Source of the DNA: Condylostoma magnum
Lineage: Eukaryota; Ciliophora; Heterotrichea; Heterotrichida; Condylostomatidae
NCBI GenBank assembly: GCA_920105805.1
Contig: CAKKTI010000024.1
Location: forward strand, 21,388 to 85,387
Direction of reading: 5' to 3'
Length of the DNA: 64,000 nt
Below, piece by piece: positions 12,531 through 22,712 of the stretch. The first letter of the stretch is position 1, and every line of letters begins with the position of its first letter. The notes below the pieces were generated by a model, which was given only the letters and a program-made list of their open reading frames with translations, had not been told where the DNA came from and ran no database searches. Made by a program: the position numbers and the translations under genes.

Positions 12531-13697
12531 ATGGAAACAAACTACGAAATATCAGAGAACTTGAAGATAGTTTAATCGTTTGATAGCATGCATCTTAAGA
12601 CTGAGCTATTGAGAGGAATTTACAGCTATGGGTTTGAAAAGCCATCAGCAGTATAGCAAAGAGCGATTGTGCCTGTGACGTAAGGCAGGGATGTTATAGT
12701 TTAGAGTCAGAGTGGTACAGGAAAAACGTGTGTTTTTTCAGTAGGTGTGTTGTAGTAAATTGATATATCTTTAAGAGAGCCTTAGGCTCTCATTTTGTCC
12801 CCTACTAGAGAATTAGCGTAGTAGAGTTAAAGGGTGTGCCTAGCACTAGGGGATTTTATGAATATATCAGTGCATGCGTGCATTGGAGGAGGGAGTGTAG
12901 GGGAGGACATAAGGAAATTGGACCATGGAGTCCATATTGTGTCAGGGACGCCTGGGAGGGTATTCGACATGATCTAAAGAAGGAATCTTAGGACTAGGCA
13001 TATAAAGATTCTAGTACTAGATGAGGCTGATGAGATGCTTAGTAGAGGGTTCCTGGAGTAAGTATATGAAATTTACAGACATCTCCCAGGTAATTTGCAA
13101 AGTGTAGTAGTATCAGCGACTCTACCTAATGAAATTTTAAGTTTGACGGATAATTTCCTAGTAAATCCTGTTAGAATTTTAGTAAGGAGGGATGAACTGT
13201 CTTTAGAAGGTATAAAGTAGTATTTTATTGCAGTTGAAAAAGAAGAGTGGAAATTTGATACTTTGTGCGATTTATATGATACTTTAGTCATAACACAAGC
13301 TGTTATTTTCTGTAATACTAGAAGAAAGGTAGAATGGCTTACTAAGAAAATGAGAGAGGCTAATTTCACTGTTTCCAGTATCCACGGGCATATGCCATAG
13401 CAAGAAAGAGATTTTATAATGGAAGAGTTCCGCAATGGTACTAGTAGAGTGTTGGTAGCCAGTGATATCTTTGGAAGAGGGTTAGATGTACAGTAAGTTT
13501 CATTAGTTATAAACTATGATCTACCAACAAACAGAGAACTGTATATTCACAGAATTGGAAGAAGTGGAAGATTTGCTAGGAAAGGAGTAGCTATCAATTT
13601 TGTAAAGGATGATGACGTAAGGTTACTAAGAGATATCGAGCAGTATTACAGTACTCAAATTGACGAAATGCCGATGAATGTAGTAGAGTTGCTTTGA
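12531..13697 (+). CDS. EIF4A3: DEAD-box RNA helicase eIF4A-III (exon junction complex core)
   Basis: 388 aa, full length for the family. Motifs in order: SGTGKT (61-66), PTRELA, GG, TPGR, DEAD (164-167), SAT, and HRIGRSGR. The block [15 protein letters not shown] and the C-terminus MPMNV identify eIF4A-III rather than the initiation factor eIF4A. It is the RNA clamp of the exon junction complex and acts in the nucleus and in mRNA surveillance. Oddity: motif V, normally ARGLD, reads FGRGLD. It ends with TGA at 13695. The next gene begins 18 bp downstream on the same strand. Confidence 0.95.
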
Positions 13698-13715
13698 AAA
13701 TTAGTAATTTTAAAT

Positions 13716-14909
13716 ATGGGTATTAGTCAATTGCTATAAGTTCTTAAGCCGCTGTTTGTGTAGAAACAAGTTAATGATTATAGAGGGAAAAGAATAGGAG
13801 TTGATACTTATGTATGATTGCATAGGTCAATAAGTACTTGTGCTATTGAGCTAGCTACCGGCGGGGATATGACCAAATGTATTGAATTTTGTGTTAGGAA
13901 GGCTGTTGAGTTAAGGCAGTTTAATATTGAGCTGGTTATGGTGTTTGATGGGCAATAAATGCCTGCTAAACGTAATACATGTAATAATAGAAAAGAATAG
14001 AGAGAGGGGGCTAGGAAGTAAGCAGAGGAATTGTATTAGTTGGGAAATGTAAGGCAAGCAGAAAGACTCATGGCTAGATCTGTTTCTGTAAAATCAGAAA
14101 TGGTAATTAGACTAATCCAAGAACTAAAAAAACAAGGATTTGAATGCATAGTATCTCCTTTTGAGGCAGATGCTCAACTAGCCTTCCTAACCAAAATAGG
14201 ATATGTAGATGCAGCCATAAGTGAAGACTCTGATTTACTTCCATTTGGATGTAAAAATGTGCTGTATAAATACCAATTCAGTGGCAATTTCCAACTAATA
14301 AAACTAGATAGTCTAAAAACTCACCCACTTATGAACTTTAAGCAATGAACACATGACCAATTCATACTATGATGCGTTATTAGCGGCTGTGACTACTTTG
14401 AAGGTGTTCGTAACTTAGGGATAAAAAAAGCCTATAAATGTGTATAAAACAGTGCAAATTTAACAAATTTAATCTACTAAATAAGATAATAAGCTCAACA
14501 AAGGCTTAATGAAAATATTTAAGAATAGATTCAATGTGCATATTTAGCATTCAAGCATCATTGGGTGTATAACCCAATAACAAAACAGATATAGAATCTA
14601 AATCCTTTACCTCAAGAATCTCCTGTAGGTCACTGAAACTTTTTGGGAGAAGAAGCAAAGGTAAGTCATAATCTAGAAGTCGTAAACGGATCAGTTCAAG
14701 TTTACCATTTCCAACCCAGGAAAAAATTTTGATAGTTTGCACAGACTAATGAATAACAACCTGCTAAACGATTATTAGTAAGTCTTCAGAACTAACAAAC
14801 CTTGTAAAAGGATATTATTACAAAGAAAAGCAAGTTTTTTCAATCTAGTTCTGATAGCGATACAGAGTAAAAGCCAGCTATGACATTGAATCAATATCTT
14901 AGAAATTAA
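13716..14909 (+). CDS. EXO1: EXO1-like 5'-3' exonuclease of the XPG/FEN family
   Basis: 397 aa. The N-terminal XPG domain starts MGISQLLQVLKPL with GVDTYVWLHR, where Trp34 is encoded by TGA at 13815-13817; human EXO1 has Trp at the same place. Metal-binding acids are all visible: D30, D78 (VFDGQQMP), the FEADAQ pair, EDSDLL, and SGCDYFEGVRNLG with the helix-hairpin-helix. EXO1 resects 5' strands in mismatch and double-strand-break repair. The protein lacks most of the long C-terminal tail of animal EXO1. It ends at the first TAA of a TAA-TAA-TGG-TAA run, 10 bp from the convergent hydratase stop. Confidence 0.9.
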
Positions 14910-14919
14910 TAATGGTAAA

Positions 14920-15720
14920 CTAATTATCTTGACTCTTTTTATCCTTTGGTTATCCTTCAGCACTGTTCTTTAATAGGGAAAGTGATGCAGCAAATCCAAC
15001 CTGGTCTTATTGATACCCTCCAAATGCCCCTGTCTCCATACCTCCTAGAAGACTACGCTTCATCCACATAAGAGTTGGCAATTAGTACTTCTTAATCTTC
15101 CTAGCTAATACTAAAGCTTTCTCAAACGCATCTTCCTCTGCAATATCAGAAATAAGATTATACTCAAAAGCTTCTTAAGCAGTGAACATTTTACCACTAA
15201 AGAAATACTCCATTGATGCGTTCTTTCCAATAGCTCTGCTTAGTCTTTGTGTACCTCCAACTCCTGGAATTATCCCTAGATTAATCTCCGGCTGTCCAAA
15301 TTTAGCGTTTTGGTTTGCTATAATTATATCACAACTCATAGCTACCTCTAATCCTCCTCCTAGGGCAAATCCATTCACTGCTGCTATTATTGGCTTAGGG
15401 TAAAAATTCAATTTCTAAGGGAATAAGTCTAGAAATAGATGCTTTATTGCTGTTTCTGGAGTCGCAGGAAGGAATCCGTTTATATCTGCTCCTGCTGCAA
15501 ATGCTTTTTCTGAGCCTGTTAGAATCACTACCTTTATGTTGTCATTGTGCTCGTATTAGTCAAGAACTGCGTTTATCTCTTGGAAAATTTCCCCATTGAG
15601 AGAGTTGAGGACCTTTGGACGATTGAATTTAATTACACCTATGTTTTATTCCAGTATTTAATGTGTGATGAGACTGTATTAAGTTAGATGATCTGATATA
15701 AGTTTTAGCCTTCGGGACAT
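14920..15720 (-). CDS. enoyl-CoA hydratase (crotonase), copy 1
   Basis: About 266 aa. Crotonase motifs include KAFAAGADI (oxyanion-hole strand), [13 protein letters not shown] and [13 protein letters not shown]. Both catalytic glutamates of short-chain enoyl-CoA hydratase are present (E125 and E145 here). The enzyme hydrates 2-trans-enoyl-CoA in mitochondrial or peroxisomal beta-oxidation. The N-terminus is short ([12 protein letters not shown]) with no strong targeting peptide. The end is either TAA 14950 (after NSAEG) or TAG 14920, which adds a charged tail. A diverged paralogue lies at 19507-20265. Confidence 0.9.
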
Positions 15721-15994
15721 TTTATACTAGGATGAAGTAATATAATATGGAGGGTGGATTGATATGCTAATTAAGATTTTGTATATTAGCTTTGTTGGTT
15801 ATTAGCTCTATACATACACTTGAAATAGAACTCAAACTGATTTAAATAATACTATAAGAGAGATATTAAACTGCTATTTGTATATTATAAAGATTAGTTA
15901 GCATATAAACACTCAAAACACCAAATGATATGCACTGTATCTCAATTATAAGAAGAAGAAATATTATAATCACCCGTCAATTTTATATAAAAAC

Positions 15995-17401
15995 ATGGAA
16001 AACTGCATTGAACCAATCGTCAGAAATTTGATCGTTGGGATAGATTTCTAATAAATCTACATAGCAGATCAGCAGCATATAGGATGGCTAGATCAAAGTA
16101 TTCTAAAGAGCTAAATCTTAACATAAGACAACCTAACAGCTCTATAGGAAAATCTAGAAAGAGTCAACCCACTCTTAAAGCTCAAAAGTATCTTCCAAAT
16201 TTGCCAACTGTTCAAAATTACTTGCTGAACTGCGATAGACACTTTCATTCATGACCTTGTGAGAGAGAATGAGATTAAAGTCAAATATCTGAAACATTTA
16301 GATAGTTTGGCCAAATCAAGTAGTTTAGCAAAAGAAATCATATAAAGAGTGTATCCTGATGATTTGATGAGAGTAAAGCTTAAAACATTTGGAGAAATAT
16401 TATGATAACTTATTTTTATCAGAGCAGATAAGAAATAACAAGCTAATAGAAGTTTCTAATTAATGATGGGGTGTCCAAGAGTAAATTCAATCAGAGCTGG
16501 AGAATATATTAGGCATCAAGGAAGGTAACTATAATTACAGCTAAAATAAGGAATAATTGGTCAATATGATAATTAGGTATAATCAGTTTGTATTTCAAGA
16601 AGTGAATAGTTAGTAGTATCAGGTGGCAGTGATCATAAAGTAAGAGTATAGGATTTATAAAACCCATAAAATAACAGAATAATTGGTCAACATAATTCTT
16701 ATGTATTATCAGTTTGTATTTCAAGAAGTGAATAGCTAGTAGTATCAGGCGGATTTGATAATAAAGTAAGAGTATGGGACTTATAAAACCCATCCAGAAA
16801 CACAGTCATTGGCCAGCATGATGGTTATTAAGTATTCTCAGTTTGTATTTCAAGAAGTGAATAGTTAGTAGTATCAGGCGGAGATGATAAGAAAGTAAGA
16901 GTATGGGACTTATAAAACCCATAAAATAACAGAATAATTGGTCAACATAATTCTTATGTATTATCAGTTTGTATTTCAAAAAGTGAATAGCTAGTAGCAT
17001 CAAGCGGAGAAGATGTAAGACTATGGGACTTATAAAACCCATCCAGAAACATAATCATTGGTCGACATGATTCATATATATCATCAGTTTGCATTTTAAG
17101 ATAGCTAGTAGTATCAGGTGGAGATGATCGTACAGTAAGACTATGGGACTTATAAAACCCATAAAATAACAGAATAATTGGTCAGCATGGTTCTTATGTA
17201 TGATCAGTTTGCATTTCAAAAAGTGAATAGCTAGTAGTATCAAGCGGAGAAGATGTAGGAATATGGGACTTATAAAACCCATCCAGAAACACAATCATTG
17301 GTCGACATGATTCTTATATAAAATCAGTTTGCATTTCAAAAAGTGAATAGCTAGTAGTATCAGGTGGAAGGGATGGAAGAGTAAGAGTATGGGAAATCTA
17401 G
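15995..17401 (+). CDS. WD40-repeat protein with near-identical tandem repeats
   Basis: Seven WD40 repeats follow a ~170-aa helical N-terminal region, giving 468 aa and one complete propeller. Each repeat runs IIGQH...SVCISRSEQLVVSGG...KVRVWDLQNP. Linkers alternate between NPQNNRIIG and NPSRNTIIG, giving a two-repeat period of roughly 250 bp that is almost identical at the DNA level, so it duplicated or converted recently. One repeat has TAG (Gln) in place of the WD tryptophan. I end it at TAG 17399 just after VRVWEI; the frame stays readable to TAA 17804 and TGA 17810, but that part looks like AT-rich noise. Function unknown. Confidence 0.8.
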
Positions 17402-19506
17402 TTAGGTGATTCGATTTATCCCATAATAACTTTAATTATTTCCATATAAATTTTAAATCTTTTAGTTGTATTTAACTTTTGAATCATTATACAAGTTGTT
17501 TTATTCAATATATTGAATCCTGTAATGGAGATAGAATATGAGAAAGTTAGCCTTTTATTTTCGAAAGATTAAAAGTTGAAATATCAGTTAAAATACTTAA
17601 TCAATTATATGCATTGATAATAAGAAAGATATTCAACTGAATCATGGCTGTTTTAGTCTTCTAGTAATTATTTGTACTATCTCTTTTTAAATATAACTAC
17701 TTATTAATATTAGGCTTTCTTGAAATAGTTTACCAATTATAATTATGATGCTTAAAATTAGTTTTAATTAAAAATACAAAAGTAGCATACCTGTAGATAT
17801 AACTAAAAGTGAAGGGTACTCTACCCGATCACTTTTTACCCGCCAATGCTAAAAACTGTAATAGCATTACACTCAGGGCTAGCAGTGAATCTGTCAGTAG
17901 CCTAGAGGTCTGTAATGCTATAGCAGGTAAAGCGGGAAGCCTATTATCATGAGCAACCATATATACCAAGATAATTGAAGAATCCCCATAACACAGAGAT
18001 AAATACTTAGATAGAGATAGATGAAGAGATATATGTAGTTACTAATAATAAATATAACTAATTACCTAAAAAATGAAATGCTATGATAGGACTCCTTTCG
18101 GCGAGTTTTGGGTGATCCTAAAAAAACCATTAATCCATTTTCAAATTATTTAACTGTTTTTAAATTATATTTGCATGTATTAATAAAGCATAACAAACAC
18201 AATAAATATAATCAAATTCCCTGTATGAATAAAATAATATATTGTCACACTGATAAATAAGGTTTAAAGGGAAAATAAGTTTATATGCAATCATGGGTGA
18301 CCGGTGTTTCGTGGAGGGTTATGGCTTTCCCTAATGCTTTATAATCATTATTAACAACAACTAATACTTGCTTAGAAATATTGCTAATCCAGTTTCTCTA
18401 TATATTAGTGCATTATTGGGACTCTTCTTATACATAGTATTTGTAGCCTGATTTGGAATAAATGCTTTTTATATCAATCTTTAGAATAGACAATTGATTC
18501 CTTATATAATAGCAAAGCTACTTCGGGATATTTGCCAGTATTGAAAGTTTGAGTATCTGAAGAGCAATTTTGATAATAATCGCTAAGAGTATTTGTAGTA
18601 ATGGAACCCTACACAATATGCATTATATCTTGCTTAATCCCATATCTGCATAATTAGATTCTGTAAATCTGTTATTTCCATGCATTTTGATTGTAAAGTT
18701 AATGAGGGGCTCTATTCCTATAAGAGTGAGAGTTTACAGACAGTTATTGATGTTTGAACCTTTTGAGACTGTATTTATGAAGAAAGAGGACATTTATATT
18801 GAATATTATTTAAATACATTAAAAATACTAACAATCCGTTAGGTTGTTTATTAACTTTACTAGTACTTTATATACGATATTGACTTGAAACAACAATTAT
18901 ATTTGTAAATCTCTTTGCTTTTCATTTGTGACTTATTTAATAAACTTGATACTTTTACTTGTTACTTAATATCTAAATGGTGACAATTATAATAATATGT
19001 TTGTAGTGAATTAAAATTAAAAATCTTTAAAGCATTTGTGTTTCCTTGGAATCTTCCTCCACATTGATAACATTGGTAACGTAGGAAATTTAATAGATCT
19101 ATGTGATATATTAGTTGTGTTGAATATTATTTAAATGTACCTAATTTACTAATAGAGATTATGTGTGAAGTAGTATATATCGTTATATCTATGCATCATT
19201 TTGGTATTCCTATTAGCAGGGTAAACTTATATTGACATACCATAGTATTTCATGACATAGCACACCTAAGATTTAAAAGATATATTATGATAATCTTATG
19301 CTATGTGCTACTGTTTGCATTCCAGTACAGTCTAAAATATAACATAACATAGTTTAAAATAGCTTGAAAATAAGGTGGATTTACATAATACAAAGATAAG
19401 AAAATTACTAGTTATATTACGTTTTGAATTAAATTTAAACATGGGTTTAAGAAACTTTATAAAATAGTAAAACCTTCAATTATTAAAATCCTGCTTATCT
19501 TAAACT
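17402..19506. other. 2.1-kb gene-poor AT-rich stretch
   Basis: This is the longest interval without a confident gene. Because TAA, TAG and TGA are all sense, every frame is open, and several frames on both strands give equally plausible Ile/Leu/Tyr/Gln-rich readings, so none can be called. More GC-rich islands stand out at 17813-17940 (hairpin, listed separately), 18087-18116 (CTCCTTTCGGCGAGTTTTGG) and 18294-18342 (GGGTGACCGGTGTTTCGTGG). These could belong to non-coding RNAs. No match to tRNA, rRNA or the common snRNAs was recognised. Confidence 0.5.
17814..17936. other. strong stem-loop element, possible structured ncRNA
   Basis: ATAGCATTACA at 17861-17871 is an exact reverse complement of TGTAATGCTAT at 17911-17921. 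Inside it CTCAGGGCTA can pair with TAGCCTAGAG (bulged), and outside it CCCGC (17839-17843) faces GCGGG (17932-17936). A small GGGTA/TACCC hairpin precedes it at 17814-17825. The island is clearly more GC-rich than its surroundings. It could be a non-coding RNA or the core of a small inverted-repeat element; no family was recognised. Confidence 0.5.
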
Positions 19507-20265
19507 TTAAGTATCTTTTATTCTTTAAGATCCAATAAAAGAAACATTACTTTGTTCTTATCCTCCAAATGGCCCAGTATCCATACTTCCTAGAAGACTA
19601 CGTTTAATCCACATAAGACTCGACAATGAATGCTCTTTAATTTTAAACGCTAATTTCAAAGCATCTGCTAAAGCATCTTCTTCTACAATTTCGGAAATAA
19701 GATTTAAATCATAAGCCATCTATGCATTTAATATTTTACCACTTAATATATATTCCATTCCAACAGATTTCCCTACTACTTTCAGAAACCTTTAAGTTCC
19801 CCCAAATCCTGGAATTATCCCTAGATTTATCTCCGGTTGCCCAAATTTAGCGTTTTGGTTTGCTATGATTATATCACAGCTCATAGCTATCTCTAATCCT
19901 CCTCCTAAGGCAAGACCATTCACAGCTGCTATTATTGGCTTAGGGTAAAAATTTAACTTTTTAGAAAACAAATCAGAGTACAAGTACTTTATAGATGTTT
20001 CTGGAGTCTGTGTAATAAATCCATTTACATCTGCTCCTGCTGCAAATGCTTTTTATGTGCCTGTTATAATTACAATTTTAATGTTATCATCATGCTCATA
20101 TTGGTCAAGAACTGAATTAAGCTCTTTTAATATGCCTTCATTAAGAGAGTTGAGGACCTTTGGACGATTTAATCTAATTAAGCCTATATTTGTTTATATT
20201 ATCTAGCTTATAATGAACTATCATTTCGTAAGATGCCCTCTTATAAGCTTTAATCTCTAAGACAT
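19507..20265 (-). CDS. enoyl-CoA hydratase (crotonase), diverged copy 2
   Basis: About 252 aa, closely similar to the copy at 14920-15720. The stretch around [20 protein letters not shown] and [13 protein letters not shown] is almost the same, so both catalytic glutamates are retained. It differs elsewhere: GFGGTQRF replaces GVGGTQRL, and the C-terminus is shorter (SQRIKD then TAA 19507). It starts [12 protein letters not shown], parallel to copy 1. The two copies have the same orientation, separated by the WD40 gene and the gene-poor stretch. Likely the same reaction with a different substrate or expression. Confidence 0.85.
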
Positions 20266-20303
20266 ATTAATGTTTAGTTATAATATTTAGATTTCATATT
20301 TAT

Positions 20304-21035
20304 ATGATGCTAGCTTTTATTATAACCTTTATTATAATTTCTTCAGGGTAGAAGGACTGTAATATCTATATCGAGGATTAAGTGATAAGTCTTGATGAGT
20401 TTTTAGATATAGGTGAATTGAGATATGAAGGATATCTATATAACTACTATATTAATATATGCACGAGTAAAGATTCTATAGCTGTATAAGCTGATAAGGA
20501 AGGAAATAATGAGATAGTATTAGCTTATTAGTAAAAAGATACTGTAAGTGGATAGTTTATTGTATAGAATGAGTAATAGATTGGCTTTAGCTATAGTTTA
20601 GCTAATGGTGATAAATGTTGAAATGATTTAAACAGAGTTGTCAATGTAGATTTCTATTGTGAATGGAAAACAGATAATTTAGTTTTAGTACTCGAGAACT
20701 AGGAATGTACTTATGACTTTACTATAAAAGGATGAACCATTTGTAAGCTAGTGAATTATAGAGATCCTTTTACAAAGGACTAGATTATCGTTTTATTAGG
20801 AGTTTTCTTATTTTTGAATTTTGTTGTAGTTTAAGTACTGAAAAACAAGTTTTTATAGGAAAAGGAAGGAAACTTTATATTTGAAAAAATTTACTAAAAG
20901 GTGTTTAAAAGGAAAATGAAGAAATTAAACTAATTAGATAAATAAGAATTAGCTTTGAGCTTTCTGTATTAATAAATATATAATAACTTCTTGAAATTAC
21001 TATGGAATACTGAAATAAACATAAAGGCAAAATAA
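20304..21035 (+). CDS. signal-peptide membrane protein with an MRH-like lectin domain
   Basis: 243 aa. A hydrophobic signal peptide (MMLAFIITFIIISSG) is followed by a lumenal domain whose Cys spacing and motifs (SYSLANGDKC, then VNVDFYCEW, then ECTYDFTIKGWTIC) resemble mannose-6-phosphate-receptor homology domains. Next come one transmembrane helix (IIVLLGVFLFLNFVVV) and a basic cytosolic tail. Such proteins carry or recognise glycans in the secretory or lysosomal route. I end it at TAA 21033, 17 bp from the opposite gene. The frame continues as a hydrophobic reading, but that is the antisense of the F-box protein's Lys-rich tail. Confidence 0.65.
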
Positions 21036-21052
21036 AATATAGCTAAATCTTA

Positions 21053-22675
21053 CTACCTATGCTTATTATTGATATTATTCGTTCTTTATTATAAGTCTCT
21101 CTTATTCTACTTCCGATTACTAAACTTGTCCTTTGCTATAACATTTGGGTATCTTTTAACTTCACTAGATTCATCCTTTTATTCCTCATATCTTTGCTGT
21201 ATTTAAGCTTTAATCTACTTATTTCCTTTTTTATTGTTAGTGATTATATTATTTGAGGTTTTTATCATTGTAAAGTCTATGAATAATACTTTTGCTTTAT
21301 CTATAACAGCTTCTTTTGTATTGGCTTCTAAATAAGCAAAAATATGAGGATAAATAGTCTTAATATTCAACAGTTTATTGTTGTCTATATCAATATTACA
21401 AAGATAATAGAAATCATCAAGTGAGAAAAGTCTTATAAAACTACTATTATTCTATCTTAAGTAGCATATTAAGTAATAATCATCTATAAATAACTGCTTT
21501 AACTTTGCATTTTCCTTTTAATCGATAACTTTGATTTGCCTGCAATGCCACTAAGAGTTAGGCAGCAATTTATTAACATTACCAAATACTCCTAACGAGT
21601 CGGTTTAATTTGCATAGATCATATAAATTTAGTTGTTAAAGTCTCTTAGCATAAAATCTAAAACTTGATCAATTTAAGAAGATATCACTCTATTCATATA
21701 AATATGCAGACTGTTACTGTATTGAATAAAAATGTACTGATTTGAATCCACATTTCTAATTTCAATTGCCTTTGGTAGTTCATCGATATTTGTAGTGTCT
21801 AGCAGTGTTATAATATTAAATGATTTGATTTGAATGATTGAGTGATTAGCTAATAAGGCTATTATAGAATTATCTGAGTTATGAAAAGCAATAAGTATTG
21901 TTGACTCGGTGCTTTGTGTTTCAATTTGGTTACTAGAGAACTCAACGAATGTTACTAGATTTTCATGATGTAGTATTATGATTTATTAGTTGACATAAAA
22001 TCCAATAACATCCTATACTTACTCTAACTAAATCATAACAGGATCCTAGGAATCCTACTACAAAACACCTAAAATACTTTAATCAGTTAGAAAATAATAA
22101 TCTCCTCTTTATAATTTCCAAGCTACTAGTTAAAAGCTTATTTTATATATTACCTTCCTATATCTTTTCTTATTTAGAGTGTTTATGTTGTATCTAACAA
22201 TCTGATTATCTTAATCCATGCAAAATATGTAGAAATTCAAGTCCTCCTTTTGCCAGTCTAAAATTTGGATCTTGGGCCCCAATACAAAGCTTTTCTATTT
22301 CAGTAGTTTTGGATTATTTCTAAGCTTTTTTGAAAGTTTCTAGAATTTGTAAAAGTTTATTGTTCCTAAATTGCCAACGAAAGGATTCATTGATCTATAC
22401 TTTCTACTCAAAATTTTGCACTTTTACATTGTACTATGAAGTTATTTCGAGCAAATAGACAGTTTTAGTATATCTTTCATTGTTAGAAAGGAAATTATGA
22501 AAGATAGTAAATTTATTGAGATCTTCTGGAACTCAAATACTCCTCTGAACTAATGAACATCCTGCTTTCTAACATTCCTCTGCTTATGCCTTTGTCTATT
22601 TTACTTTGTCCTTTTTTACTATACTTAATAGTACTCGTCAGCTTCTTCAATGTAAAAGTCGTCGTCGTGGTACAT
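21053..22675 (-). CDS. F-box protein, about 540 aa
   Basis: Minus-strand frame from ATG 22675 to TAG 21053. After an acidic then basic N-terminus, residues ~47-90 look like an F-box ([20 protein letters not shown] followed by LSICSKQLHSTM), which would dock on SKP1 in an SCF ubiquitin ligase. The middle 350 residues are beta-rich with regularly spaced short strands (for example VLGPKIQILDWQKEDLNFYI), like a degenerate propeller for substrate binding. The last 60 residues are Lys/Gln-rich. No specific orthologue was recognised. Confidence 0.65.
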
Positions 22676-22712
22676 TATCAATATGGAAGAACAATAAGAC
22701 TTTCACACTTAA

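Noticed and set aside
13073-13435. 120-codon open frame on the minus strand inside eIF4A3
   Set aside because: Antisense shadow of a strongly conserved helicase gene, with no independent features.
17402-17812. C-terminal extension of the WD40 protein to TAA 17804 or TGA 17810
   Set aside because: The propeller is complete at VRVWEI, and the further reading is Ile/Leu/Asn/Tyr-rich with no pattern, like translated AT-rich DNA.
18294-19480. Membrane-protein-like readings in the gene-poor stretch
   Set aside because: At least three frames on both strands give similar hydrophobic readings. With no dedicated stops this is expected by chance in AT-rich DNA.
21036-21600. Multi-transmembrane C-terminal extension of the MRH-domain protein
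   Set aside because: It is the exact antisense of the Lys/Gln-rich tail of the F-box gene, and antisense of Lys codons gives Phe/Leu. Stopping at TAA 21033 gives the same tight convergent spacing as other pairs.
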